Shown: positions 23,789-33,109 of the stretch, in pieces
Layout of the letters: the number at the start of each line of letters is the position of its first letter
Numbering within the stretch: position 1 is the stretch's first letter
From: Candidatus Blautia faecipullorum
GTDB lineage: Bacteria; Bacillota; Clostridia; Lachnospirales; Lachnospiraceae
Reading direction: 5' to 3'
Length of the DNA: 59,040 nt
NCBI GenBank assembly: GCA_019115125.1
Contig: DXEG01000056.1
Span: 1 to 59,040 of the forward strand
Made by a program: the position numbers and the translations under genes
The notes under the pieces: generated by a model
What the model was told of the DNA's origin: nothing
Databases searched by the model: none
What the model saw: only the letters and a program-made list of their open reading frames with translations

Positions 23789-26113
23789 ATGGTATATGAG
23801 CATATGGAGGAATATTTGAAGGATTCCAACTGGATATGGACGCCCCAGTGGACGGCGGAGGACAAGGAAATTCCCCGGATCGTTCTTTTCCGAAAAACGG
23901 CGGAGCTTTTTGCGGAACCGAAAAAAGGAAGTATCCGTATCTCGGCGGATACGAGATATAAGCTTTATATAAACGGCAGACTAGTGGAGACAGGCCCCAG
24001 CAGGGGGGATCACCAGATCTGGTTTTATGACGAAATCGACATTCTACCCTATCTGAAAAAGGGGAAAAATGTGATAGGTGTTTCTGTCCTCCGGTATCCG
24101 GAGGATCCTGCGGCGGGAAACCACGGGATGTTCCGCACCTCCGTACCCGGGCTTTATGTGACGGGAGCCGCTCAGGATATGGAGGACAATATCTGTGATC
24201 TGTCGGCGGACGCGTCCTGGAGGTGCAGAAAGGACGAGCTGGTTTCTTTTTACCGGGAGGAGGAGCGGTTCGCGCCCCTTGTGATCCACGAGCACGCGGA
24301 AGGCAGCAAAGAGCTGTTTGGCTGGCGGGAATGTGAGTACCGTGAAGAGGGCTGGCTGCAGGCGAAGGCGTATATCAGGAAACAGGTTTCCGAGGCAGTC
24401 AGCCCGGGAAATCTGAAGCCGCGGAATATTCCCTTTTTGTACCGGAAAAAGAGACGCCTGGAAGGCGTGATGGATCTGAGAGAATCCTCCTATACGGAAA
24501 ATGACTGGATGGATTTTATAAATGGGGAAAAGGCCCTTACCATTCCGGCTCACACAGAGGAGACGGTAGTGCTGGACGCGGGGGTGGAAAAAACTGGGTA
24601 TATCCGGCTGGCACTTTCCGGCGGGACGGGCGCCAGGGCAGATTTTCTTTATTCCGAGGCCTATGTGCAGGAGGGCTTTGTGGGTCCGGAGCATATTCCG
24701 GTGAAAAAGGACCGCACAGATAAGATAAACGGACATCTCCAGGGATATGAGGACTACTACAGGGCGGGAGGCTTCGGAACAGCGGAAAACAACGAGGTTT
24801 ACGAACCCTACTGGTTCCGTACCTTCCGTTTTATCCGGCTGCGGATAAGGACGGAGGAGGAGCCTCTTACCATTCACAGTCTGGATTATGAGGAGACGGG
24901 TTATCCCCTGGAGGTTTCCACAGAAGTGGAAACCTCCGACGAAAGCCTGAAAAAGATATGGGAGATCAGCGAGAGGACGCTGAAGCTCTGTATGCATGAA
25001 ACCTATGAGGACTGCCCCTTTTACGAGCAGCTTCAGTATATCATGGATTCCAGAACCCAGATACTTTATACCTATGCGGTCAGCGGGGACGACCGTCTCG
25101 CGAGAAAGTGCCTGGACGACCTGCGGAGATCTCAGAGGTATGACGGGCTTTTAAACTGTAATTATCCGAACTGCAATCCCAACATTATCCCCGGATTCTC
25201 TATTTACTATATTCTGATGCTGTACGACCACATGATGTATTTCGGGGACAGGGAGATCATAGCCGCCTATATGCCGGTGGTGGAGCAGATTCTGCATTTC
25301 TTCGAAAGACATCTGACAAAAGAGGGATATGTGGAGAAGGTAGGCGGAGTGAATATGGACGCCAGATTCTGGTCCTTTATCGACTGGGCGGAGGAATGGA
25401 ACGATACCAGCGGTATGCCCACTGCTGGGCTGAAGGGCCCCCTCACCATGGAAAGTCTTTTGTATATTTACGGACTCCAGCATGCAGCCAGGCTGATGGA
25501 ATATCTGGAGCGCAGCGAGGATGTGAAGCGTCTTTCCAAACGGGCGGAGGATGTTCAGAGGGCGCTGCTGAAATACTGCGTGGGAGAAAACGGGATGCTT
25601 CAGGACGGTCCGGGAGTGGAGGAATACAGTCAGCATTGCCAGGTGTTCGCGCTTCTCACCGATACCGTGGATCTGGAAACAGGAAAAAGAAATCTCCTCA
25701 GAACGATCAATGAGAAGGGCTTTACCCAGTGCACAGTAGCCATGCGCTTTTATTTGTTCCGCGCTCTTGAAAAAGCCGGGCTTTACAGATACACAGACAT
25801 GTACTGGAACACCTGGAGAGAGATGATTCGGAATCACTGTACCACCTGTGTGGAATCAGAGGCATATGCCAGAAGTGAATGTCATGGATGGGGCGCCCTG
25901 ATCCTGTATGAGCTGCCTGCCATTACCCTGGGAGTACGTCCCGCCGCGCCCGGCTGCCGGAAGCTCCGGATCGCTCCGGTGACCGGGTATATGACCCATG
26001 CCAGCGGAAAGGTAAAAACTCCGGCGGGGGAGGTAAAGGTATCCTGGAGGATCCAGGACGGAGCGTTTAAGATCGACTATGAAGTGCCTCGGGACATCGA
26101 GGTGGTGCGGTAG
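23789..26113 (+). CDS. Alpha-L-rhamnosidase-like glycoside hydrolase (GH78-type six-hairpin)
   Basis: A 774-residue cytoplasmic enzyme with no signal peptide. An N-terminal beta-sandwich contains ISADTRYKLYINGRLVETGPSRG, a typical rhamnosidase carbohydrate-binding-like module. The (alpha/alpha)6 catalytic domain contains ETYEDCPFYEQLQYIMDSR (~residues 400-420), where acidic residues of the catalytic site lie. A C-terminal beta domain ends with GKVKTPAGEVKVSW. It would remove terminal L-rhamnose from glycosides inside the cell, so uptake must come first. The exact start (23789 or the ATG at 23804) is uncertain. First structural gene of the glycoside locus. Confidence 0.85.
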   Translation: MVYEHMEEYLKDSNWIWTPQWTAEDKEIPRIVLFRKTAELFAEPKKGSIRISADTRYKLYINGRLVETGPSRGDHQIWFYDEIDILPYLKKGKNVIGVSVLRYPEDPAAGNHGMFRTSVPGLYVTGAAQDMEDNICDLSADASWRCRKDELVSFYREEERFAPLVIHEHAEGSKELFGWRECEYREEGWLQAKAYIRKQVSEAVSPGNLKPRNIPFLYRKKRRLEGVMDLRESSYTENDWMDFINGEKALTIPAHTEETVVLDAGVEKTGYIRLALSGGTGARADFLYSEAYVQEGFVGPEHIPVKKDRTDKINGHLQGYEDYYRAGGFGTAENNEVYEPYWFRTFRFIRLRIRTEEEPLTIHSLDYEETGYPLEVSTEVETSDESLKKIWEISERTLKLCMHETYEDCPFYEQLQYIMDSRTQILYTYAVSGDDRLARKCLDDLRRSQRYDGLLNCNYPNCNPNIIPGFSIYYILMLYDHMMYFGDREIIAAYMPVVEQILHFFERHLTKEGYVEKVGGVNMDARFWSFIDWAEEWNDTSGMPTAGLKGPLTMESLLYIYGLQHAARLMEYLERSEDVKRLSKRAEDVQRALLKYCVGENGMLQDGPGVEEYSQHCQVFALLTDTVDLETGKRNLLRTINEKGFTQCTVAMRFYLFRALEKAGLYRYTDMYWNTWREMIRNHCTTCVESEAYARSECHGWGALILYELPAITLGVRPAAPGCRKLRIAPVTGYMTHASGKVKTPAGEVKVSWRIQDGAFKIDYEVPRDIEVVR

Positions 26114-26274
26114 GCTCGAAGTGAGAAAGTTTGAGACGGCAGAGACGAAAATAAAAAACAGCAAAATAATAATATAAACAGCAAAATAAAGATATAAATA
26201 AAGCCAAACTGACGCTAAGATAAAGTCAAGCTTAAAACAGTTCTGAAAGAAAAAACGAAAAAGGAGGAAAAGGT

Positions 26275-27489
26275 ATGATATCGGAACGTTTTTTTGGAAT
26301 GGGGGAGCCTCTGATCCAGAGGGAAGGCGATACAGGGGTCATGGCCGCCGAATATCTGGAGCTGGTGAAGGCGCTGGGCTGTACCGCCTACCGTTCCTGG
26401 ATGCATCTGACAGAGGTGCTGAAGGATCCTTATACGCCCAATGAAGAGATCGCGGCGGCTCACAGAAGGCTGCTGGAGCGGGCCGCGGAGCTGGATCTGG
26501 AGGTTACCGGAATGAGCCACGAATGGTTTTTGCCCGAGGGCTGTAAGCAGCGGACAGGACATGCCATGCCGGAACGGGATCTCAGGGAGGGCAGCCTCTA
26601 CATGCAGGCTCTTCATATGCTGGAGGATTCCTGGTACACCATGGTGTCGCTGTTTCCTCAGGTGTCCATCTGGGAGATCGGGAACGAGTGGAACCTGAAC
26701 GCGTTTCTCCACCCGGACGGCTTCCTGGACAGCGATATGTCCCATCCCTTTACCGCGGATGAAAAGATGGATATTGCCATTGATATGATGTATTTCGCGG
26801 CGAGAGGCGTCAGGAGAGCGAACCCGGAGGCGAAGGTGACCTGCTTTTCCATGGCCCTGAGCACTCCCTGGCTGGGAGGCGACCTGCCGGAATATCTGCC
26901 GCCGGTGTACGGCATCGCCTGGACGCTGGATAAGATGTACAGGAAGATCACCTCAGGCCAGTTCTGGTCCGCGGATCCAGACGACTATTTCGATCTTCTT
27001 TCCTGGCATTCCTACCAGATGAGCACCAACCAGAATGAAAAGGACAAGGATCTTTTCCTGAACATCTTCGAGCCGGACCATCTGTGGAAGGACTATAACG
27101 ACGCCGCCTACCGCGTAATGTGCAAATACGGGGACAAAGACAAGCAGGTGCTTTTGACGGAGGTGGGCTTTACGGACTGCGGAGACGAGGAAAGAGAAAA
27201 AAGGACCGCGGAGTATACAAGAAAGCTCCTTACGATCGCAAAAGAGCTTCCCTATGTGAGAACCCTTTATAATTTCCGGCTGCTGACAGAGGAGGGAATG
27301 CTGAAAAAAGCGGGAATTGAGGACAACCAGATCGGCGGCCTTGCGGAGGTCTATTTCGGCTTCTTCGAGGAGCCCTGGAACGACTGCCGCCCCAGGAAAA
27401 AGGCCTATGTGCTGCAGGAGCTGACAGGAAGCCGGGCAGATCTTGCCGCTGTGGGAAAAAAGGTGGCCGCCACGAGAAAAAGCAGATAG
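26275..27489 (+). CDS. Clan GH-A glycoside hydrolase
   Basis: A 404-residue TIM-barrel hydrolase without signal peptide. The acid/base Asn-Glu pair lies in IWEIGNEWN (~residues 131-139) and the nucleophile Glu in VLLTEVGFTD (~residue 296), the GH-A pattern seen in families 5, 39 and relatives. I cannot assign a family. The start follows AAGGAGGAAAAGGT. It follows the rhamnosidase after an A-rich gap and precedes the esterase by 31 bases, so it likely removes the sugar exposed after derhamnosylation (inference). Confidence 0.78.
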   Translation: MISERFFGMGEPLIQREGDTGVMAAEYLELVKALGCTAYRSWMHLTEVLKDPYTPNEEIAAAHRRLLERAAELDLEVTGMSHEWFLPEGCKQRTGHAMPERDLREGSLYMQALHMLEDSWYTMVSLFPQVSIWEIGNEWNLNAFLHPDGFLDSDMSHPFTADEKMDIAIDMMYFAARGVRRANPEAKVTCFSMALSTPWLGGDLPEYLPPVYGIAWTLDKMYRKITSGQFWSADPDDYFDLLSWHSYQMSTNQNEKDKDLFLNIFEPDHLWKDYNDAAYRVMCKYGDKDKQVLLTEVGFTDCGDEEREKRTAEYTRKLLTIAKELPYVRTLYNFRLLTEEGMLKKAGIEDNQIGGLAEVYFGFFEEPWNDCRPRKKAYVLQELTGSRADLAAVGKKVAATRKSR

Positions 27490-27520
27490 GGGAAGTTCAC
27501 AGAAGGGAAGAAAAAAGACA

Positions 27521-29080
27521 ATGGATGAATATATTGTTAAGACGGAAAGCGGAAAAATAAAAGGCTATCTCAGAGACGGGCTGATCGAATATCTGGGTAT
27601 CCCCTACGCGAAGCCTCCGGTGGGGGAGCTGCGTTTTAAAAGGGCGCAGAAAATCACTCCCTGGGAGGGTGTGTTTGACGCGAAGGAGTACGGAAAAGAA
27701 GCGGTCCAGTTTGACGAGGGAGAATATAAGGGCAGCGAGGACTGTCTCACCCTGAATATCAAGAGACCGGAAAAAGGAGAAAATCTTCCGGTATTTGTCT
27801 GGATACACGGAGGCGGCTACAATACGGGAGCGGCCAATGTTCCTCTCTACGACGGAGCCCCCTTCGCCAGAGACGGCATGGTATTTGTCTCCTTTCAGTA
27901 CAGGCTGAATGTGCTTGGCTTTTATGATTTTACCACCTACCCGGGATGCGAAGATTTTGACAGCAACTGCGGCGTGTCGGATCAGATTCTGGCGATCCAG
28001 TGGATCCATGACAATATCGCGGCTTTCGGAGGAGATCCGGAGCGCGTCACCATAGCCGGAGAATCTGCCGGAGCGGCCTCTGTGGTCAATATGATGGCGG
28101 CTCCCCAGGTGAGGGGGATGTTTTCGCAGGCGATCGCCCAGAGCCCTCTTCCCAACTGTATTATGACGCACAAGCAGGCCAGAGCAAATATCGATCTTTT
28201 TCTGGAGGGAATGGGATGGACGGAGGAGGATCTGCCGAAGCTGCGCACTATCGATCCCTTTGAGCTTCTGAAAGGGAATAATTATGTGGCGGAGCTGCAC
28301 CAGTATAAAAATCCCGGGATTTTTCTTCCGGGCCCCATTCAGGACGATCTGATCCCCGTACGGCCCATAGACGCCATACGAAAGGGAAGCGCAAGAGGCG
28401 TTAATCTGATCATCGGCACGAACATGAATGAGGGAACCATGTTTGTCCATCCGGAAAAAACAGGATTTCCCAACAGCTGGGCTATGGTGGCCGAGATGTT
28501 TGAGAACAACGGCCACGCGGCGGAGCTGCCCCGGGTGATCAGCTATTATCAGCCCTCGGCAAAGGATCGATTCACAGAGTTCCGCGCCCAGAAGGAGTTT
28601 ACATTGAACTCGGTTCCTGATGTGAAGGAGGAATACCGGACAGAGGGAGGCGATCCCTTTATCGCCTTTGCCACTGACTATGCTTTTCAGATGCCTTCCC
28701 TCAAGGTGGCCGAGGCTCAGAGTAAGTACGGAGACGTATGGATGTACCGCTATGAGCTGGTTACCAAGTCGGGGGAGGCCACAGGCTGGAAAGCTTCCCA
28801 CGCATTCGATCTTCCGGCGGTATTCGCCAATAAGAATTTCAAGTTCAGTCAGTTCCTTTTTGAAGGGGAACCGGAGGAGGTGAAGGACGGGATCATCCGG
28901 GATATGCACAATCCCTGGTCGAGATTTACGACCGAGGGGAACCCGGATCCTGAAAACTGGCCTAAGTACACGGGTTATGACACAGAAATCAGGATTTTTG
29001 ACCGGAGGACCAGAACGGAGAAGGTGGACCGGAGAGAGCTTATGGAGGTCTGGGACGACATGAGATTTTACGAGGACTGA
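27521..29080 (+). CDS. Type-B carboxylesterase
   Basis: A 519-residue alpha/beta hydrolase. The start MDEYIVKTESGKIKGYLRD follows AAGGGAAGAAAAAAGAC. Oxyanion-hole residues are in WIHGGGYNTG (95-104); the nucleophile is S182 in AGESAGAASV; the N-terminal EDCLTLNI matches the family signature. A Glu and a His later in the chain (NEGTMFVHPE region and GWKASHAFDLP) are candidates for completing the triad. It is cytoplasmic, as there is no signal peptide. It would hydrolyse acyl or aromatic esters, for example acylated glycosides, in keeping with its neighbours. Confidence 0.88.
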   Translation: MDEYIVKTESGKIKGYLRDGLIEYLGIPYAKPPVGELRFKRAQKITPWEGVFDAKEYGKEAVQFDEGEYKGSEDCLTLNIKRPEKGENLPVFVWIHGGGYNTGAANVPLYDGAPFARDGMVFVSFQYRLNVLGFYDFTTYPGCEDFDSNCGVSDQILAIQWIHDNIAAFGGDPERVTIAGESAGAASVVNMMAAPQVRGMFSQAIAQSPLPNCIMTHKQARANIDLFLEGMGWTEEDLPKLRTIDPFELLKGNNYVAELHQYKNPGIFLPGPIQDDLIPVRPIDAIRKGSARGVNLIIGTNMNEGTMFVHPEKTGFPNSWAMVAEMFENNGHAAELPRVISYYQPSAKDRFTEFRAQKEFTLNSVPDVKEEYRTEGGDPFIAFATDYAFQMPSLKVAEAQSKYGDVWMYRYELVTKSGEATGWKASHAFDLPAVFANKNFKFSQFLFEGEPEEVKDGIIRDMHNPWSRFTTEGNPDPENWPKYTGYDTEIRIFDRRTRTEKVDRRELMEVWDDMRFYED

Positions 29081-29303
29081 GACGGCTTTAAATGGGTTAG
29101 ATTCTGCTGCAGTGGCGAGTCTTGAATTTAAACTGTAACAAGTTTATAAAGAAAAAGAGATTTTGGACAAAATAAAGATAAAAAAGACATAAAAAGAATA
29201 TATAGACCGGGTGAAAAATGGTATTTTTTAACCAGAAAGAAACAAAGGCCGCGTAAAAAATCCCTGCTGCGCGGCGAAAAAAGGGAAACAAAGGAGGAGA
29301 ACA

Positions 29304-30695
29304 ATGTTTAGCTTTGCATCAAAACACAACGATCCGAAAGCAAACCTTGCATGGAGCGAGCGGATCGGCTACGGCATGGGAAACTACGGACTGGCCTGGA
29401 TCAACGGCGTTATGTCGGCATTTTTCATGCTCTACCTGACAAATGTATCTTTTGTAGACGCGGTTGCCGCCGGAAATATCGTGGCGATTTCCAAAATTTT
29501 CGACGGTTTCAGCGACCTGTTCATGGGGCGTATTGTTGACCGCACGAAATCACGGCTGGGAAAAGCGCGAGTATGGCTTCTGCGCATGTGTATTCCCCTG
29601 GCAGTGGCGTCTTTCCTGCTGTTCTTTGTACCGTCGTCCATGACAAATATGATAAAGTACATTTATATCTTTATCATGTACAATCTGGTGAACACGGTCT
29701 GCTACACCGCCATGTATGTACCGTACACATCCATGAATTATCTGATGACACAGAACGATTACGACCGCGGCCTTCTGGGAAATATGAATATGATCTTCCA
29801 GACACTGGCCAACATCACCATGAATACCTTCTTCCTGAAATGGCTGATGTATTTCGGAGACGGGGAGCAGTTTACGCAGAAGGCATGGTCCGGAGCGTTT
29901 ATTGTCGTAGGTATTATTGTAGTAGCTGCAAGCGTCCTCTGTGTGATGGGAACTAAGGAGCGTACCGGAGGAGCCGGAGAAAACGTTCAGGCGGGCGAGA
30001 ACAGAGAGCAGGAGGTTCCCGCTATGACCGCTGTGAAATCCCTGTTTAAAAATAAATACTGGATTATGATGGTCCTCTGCATGTTCCTGATCTTCTTTAC
30101 CATCGTTATGTACTCTGTGGCGGCCGCGTATTACGCGCAGTATGTCCTTGGCGACCTGGGATATTACACGCCGATCAACAACGCGCTGTCTATTTCACAG
30201 TTCGCCATTATGTTCCTGACGCCGATGTTTATGAAACGCTTCGGAAAGCATGTCACCTATCAGGTGGGACTGCTGGGTATGCTGGTAGGTTTTGCGGGAA
30301 CAGGACTCTGCGGAACCAACATTCCCCTTCTGATCCTCTTCAATGTGATCAAAGGTATCGGACTTGGAGCGGCCGGAGGAATGGCCTTTGGAATGGTTTC
30401 TGATACGATCGAATACGGCAAATATAAAACAGGCGTTGTGGCTGTGGGAATGGGAAATGCCGGAGTCAGCGCGGCGCAGAAGCTGGGTCTTGGCCTTGGA
30501 CAGGCTGTGATGGGCTGGATCCTTGGAGCAGGCGGATTTGACGCCGCTCTGGAGGTGCAGACGGCGAGCGCCCGGACGGCTATCACCTTTACATACAACT
30601 GGATTCCCGTAATCTGCGTGGTACTCTGCAGTCTGATCATGCTGTTTTACAAGCTGGATAAAGAAATGCCGTCTCTGCGGAAAGCAAACAGCTAA
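29304..30695 (+). CDS. GPH/MelB-family sugar:cation symporter
   Basis: A 463-residue integral membrane protein with ~12 hydrophobic segments. The N-terminal EKxxYGxGxxG-type motif appears as SERIGYGMGNYGLAWI, and DGFSDLFMGRIVDRTKSRLGKAR is the loop 2-3 signature of the glycoside-pentoside-hexuronide family, with Asp residues that bind cation and sugar. The start follows AAAGGAGGAGAAC. It probably imports the glycoside handled by the flanking hydrolases. The 223-base gap before it is A-rich without a clear promoter. Confidence 0.9.
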   Translation: MFSFASKHNDPKANLAWSERIGYGMGNYGLAWINGVMSAFFMLYLTNVSFVDAVAAGNIVAISKIFDGFSDLFMGRIVDRTKSRLGKARVWLLRMCIPLAVASFLLFFVPSSMTNMIKYIYIFIMYNLVNTVCYTAMYVPYTSMNYLMTQNDYDRGLLGNMNMIFQTLANITMNTFFLKWLMYFGDGEQFTQKAWSGAFIVVGIIVVAASVLCVMGTKERTGGAGENVQAGENREQEVPAMTAVKSLFKNKYWIMMVLCMFLIFFTIVMYSVAAAYYAQYVLGDLGYYTPINNALSISQFAIMFLTPMFMKRFGKHVTYQVGLLGMLVGFAGTGLCGTNIPLLILFNVIKGIGLGAAGGMAFGMVSDTIEYGKYKTGVVAVGMGNAGVSAAQKLGLGLGQAVMGWILGAGGFDAALEVQTASARTAITFTYNWIPVICVVLCSLIMLFYKLDKEMPSLRKANS

Positions 30696-30786
30696 AAGAC
30701 GCAGCGGGTATTTTTAAGGACGAGGATGGAAGAAAACCAATAAAAACAGACTGTTAAGCAGTCCGGAATGATCCGAGGAGAGTAAA

Positions 30787-32733
30787 ATGAAGCGAAAATA
30801 TCCGAATTTATGCAAACCGATCACCCTGGGGAGAGTAACCTTCCGAAACCGAATGTTCTCTGCCCCCATGGGCGGGACTGATATTACAAACGACGGCTGT
30901 ATCGGGCCGAAATCCACAGCCTTCTATGAGCTGAGAGGAAAGGGAGGCGCCGGGGCGGTTACGGTCAGCGAGCTGATGGTGCATCCGGAAACCGACGGTT
31001 CTCACGCTTATCATCTGGATACTTCCATATTGAATTCACTGGCTTCGGCGGCTTATACGGCGGACGCGATCCGCCGCCACGGAGCCATTCCCAGTCTGGA
31101 GCTGTCCCACTCCGGTATGTACGCCGGAACCTATATGACAGATAAAAACAGACAGAAATCTATGCATCAGTGGGGCCCCTCCGACACAGTAAGAGCGGAC
31201 GGAGTGCAGGTAAAAGCGCTGACAAAGGAGATGCTCCGGGAGATCGCGGCGGCATACGGCAATGTGGCGGGGCTGGCTAAGCGCGCCGGGTTTGAGATGC
31301 TGATGATCCATGGAGGTCACGGCTGGCTGCTCAATCAGTTTTTATCTCCGTATTTCAATAAGAGAGACGACGAGTACGGCGGTTCCCTGGAGAACCGCTG
31401 CCGTCTGGCTGTCGAGGTGCTGAAAGCGGTAAGAGAGGCAGTGGGCCCCTGCTTCCCTATTGAATTCCGCATGAGCGGATCGGAGCTTTTTGAGGGAGGC
31501 TACGATCTGGAGGAAGGATGCAGGATCGCGGAGCAGATCGAGCCTTATATTGATCTTCTGCATGTATCGGCCGGCACCTATCAGAGAGGATTCGGGGACA
31601 CCCATCCTTCTATGTTTAAGGAGCATGGCTGCAACGTTTATCTTGCGGCTGAGATCAAAAAGCATGTTTCCGTACCTGTCGCCACTATAGGAGGACTCAA
31701 TGATCCCCGGCAGATGGAGGAGATTATCGCGGAAGGAAAAGCCGACGTTGTATATATGGCGAGGGCTCTTCTGGCGGATCCGTATCTGCCGAGGAAGGTC
31801 ATGGAAAACCGGGATCAGGAGATCGTAAAGTGTCTGAGGTGTTTCACCTGTATGGCTGAAAGAGCTCAGACCTCCACAAGAAGATGTACGGTAAATCCCA
31901 TCATCGGAAGGGAGATGGAGGGAGACGAGGTTCTTCCGGCCAGGGAGAAAAAGAAGGTTCTTGTGGCGGGGGGAGGCCCCGGCGGTCTTTACGCGGCCTA
32001 CACGGCGGCCCTGAGAGGACACGAGGTGACTCTTTGCGAAAAGGACGAAGAGGTAGGAGGTATTCTCAAAAGTGAGCAGGCGCTTCCCTTTAAGCGTGAG
32101 ATGTATGAGCTGTCCGGAACCTACCGCCTTCTGGCAGAGAAGGCCGGAGCCAGGATCCTCACAAACACTGAGGTGACTGCGGAATATGTAGAAAAAACAG
32201 CTCCGGACGCGCTGATCATCGCAGTGGGCTCCGAACCCCTTGTGCCGCCCATCAAAGGACTGGACAGGGACAATGTAGTGATCGTCAATCAGTATTATCT
32301 GGAGAAGGATAAGGTTACAGACGAGGTGGTTGTTTTCGGCGGAGGGCTGGCCGGGTGTGAGTGCGCCATCCATCTCGGCATGGAAGGAAAGCATGTCCGG
32401 CTGGTAGAGATGCGGGGAGAGCTTGCCCCTGACGCCAATGTCCGGCATCGCCCGCTCCTTCTGAAGGAGGTGGACAAGTACGCGGAGGTGTACACCGGAT
32501 ACAGAGGTCTTGAGGTTACCAAAGAGGGCGTTCTCTGTGAAACAGGAGACGGAAAACAGGTACTGGTTCCGGGAACCACGGTGATCTGCGCTCTGGGACA
32601 GCGTTCCAGAAGCGCTCTGGCCGACAAGCTGCGGGATACCGCGCCCTATACGGCGGTGATCGGCGACGCGGCCAGAGTATCCACCATTACAAATGCGGTA
32701 TACTGGGGATATCACGCGGCTCTGGATATATAA
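30787..32733 (+). CDS. Old yellow enzyme-type FMN/Fe-S/FAD ene-reductase
   Basis: A 648-residue protein with 2,4-dienoyl-CoA reductase architecture. An FMN TIM barrel (1-~350) carries MIHGGHGWLLNQFLSPYFNKR, then an Fe-S cysteine set (CLRCFTC ... C), then a dinucleotide-binding domain with VLVAGGGPGGLYAAY (~390) and a second at VVVFGGGLAGCECA. The spacing CX2CX2CX11C is one residue shorter than the CX2CX3CX11C I expect. Relatives reduce activated C=C bonds in dienoyl-CoA, bile acids and flavonoids. In this locus it could reduce the released aglycone (inference). The start follows CCGAGGAGAGTAAA. It closes the glycoside operon before a terminator. Confidence 0.88.
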   Translation: MKRKYPNLCKPITLGRVTFRNRMFSAPMGGTDITNDGCIGPKSTAFYELRGKGGAGAVTVSELMVHPETDGSHAYHLDTSILNSLASAAYTADAIRRHGAIPSLELSHSGMYAGTYMTDKNRQKSMHQWGPSDTVRADGVQVKALTKEMLREIAAAYGNVAGLAKRAGFEMLMIHGGHGWLLNQFLSPYFNKRDDEYGGSLENRCRLAVEVLKAVREAVGPCFPIEFRMSGSELFEGGYDLEEGCRIAEQIEPYIDLLHVSAGTYQRGFGDTHPSMFKEHGCNVYLAAEIKKHVSVPVATIGGLNDPRQMEEIIAEGKADVVYMARALLADPYLPRKVMENRDQEIVKCLRCFTCMAERAQTSTRRCTVNPIIGREMEGDEVLPAREKKKVLVAGGGPGGLYAAYTAALRGHEVTLCEKDEEVGGILKSEQALPFKREMYELSGTYRLLAEKAGARILTNTEVTAEYVEKTAPDALIIAVGSEPLVPPIKGLDRDNVVIVNQYYLEKDKVTDEVVVFGGGLAGCECAIHLGMEGKHVRLVEMRGELAPDANVRHRPLLLKEVDKYAEVYTGYRGLEVTKEGVLCETGDGKQVLVPGTTVICALGQRSRSALADKLRDTAPYTAVIGDAARVSTITNAVYWGYHAALDI

Positions 32734-32738
32734 AAAAG

Positions 32739-32776
32739 GTCTCTGAGAGGAATTTGAACTCTCAGAGACTTTTTTT
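32739..32776 (+). terminator. Rho-independent terminator closing the glycoside locus
   Basis: A perfect 11-base stem, GTCTCTGAGAG (32739-32749) with CTCTCAGAGAC (32759-32769), is followed by seven T residues. The rest of the gap to 33109 holds no recognisable gene. Confidence 0.95.
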
Positions 32777-33109
32777 ATACTGTTTGTATTTTTTCTTTAA
32801 AATGATCTTATGTCAAGCTGAGGGAACAGTCAGGCTATAAAGATCAGGCTGATTATCAATAACTATCATCTCGGAAAACAGGAGTTTCTGACAAATGGAT
32901 ATGATAGAAAAAGAGAGCTAAAGAAAAAAGAAATAACTGGAAATATTCAGAAGGGAGGTGTGTAAGATGTTAGAAATAAGTATGCGGGTATTTTCATGCG
33001 CATAACAGAAACAAAAGAGTTTAAAGTTTGTTTAGAAAAAACAAGAGGAATATTTAAAAGCCCGTGGCAGACTGATGGAAAGAAAAAGAAAAGCTTGAGG
33101 TGCATATTT

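Noticed and set aside
24044-32715. Long minus-strand open frames opposite the glycoside genes (up to ~470 codons)
   Set aside because: They lie antisense to well-conserved enzymes, lack ribosome binding sites and show low-complexity shadow composition.
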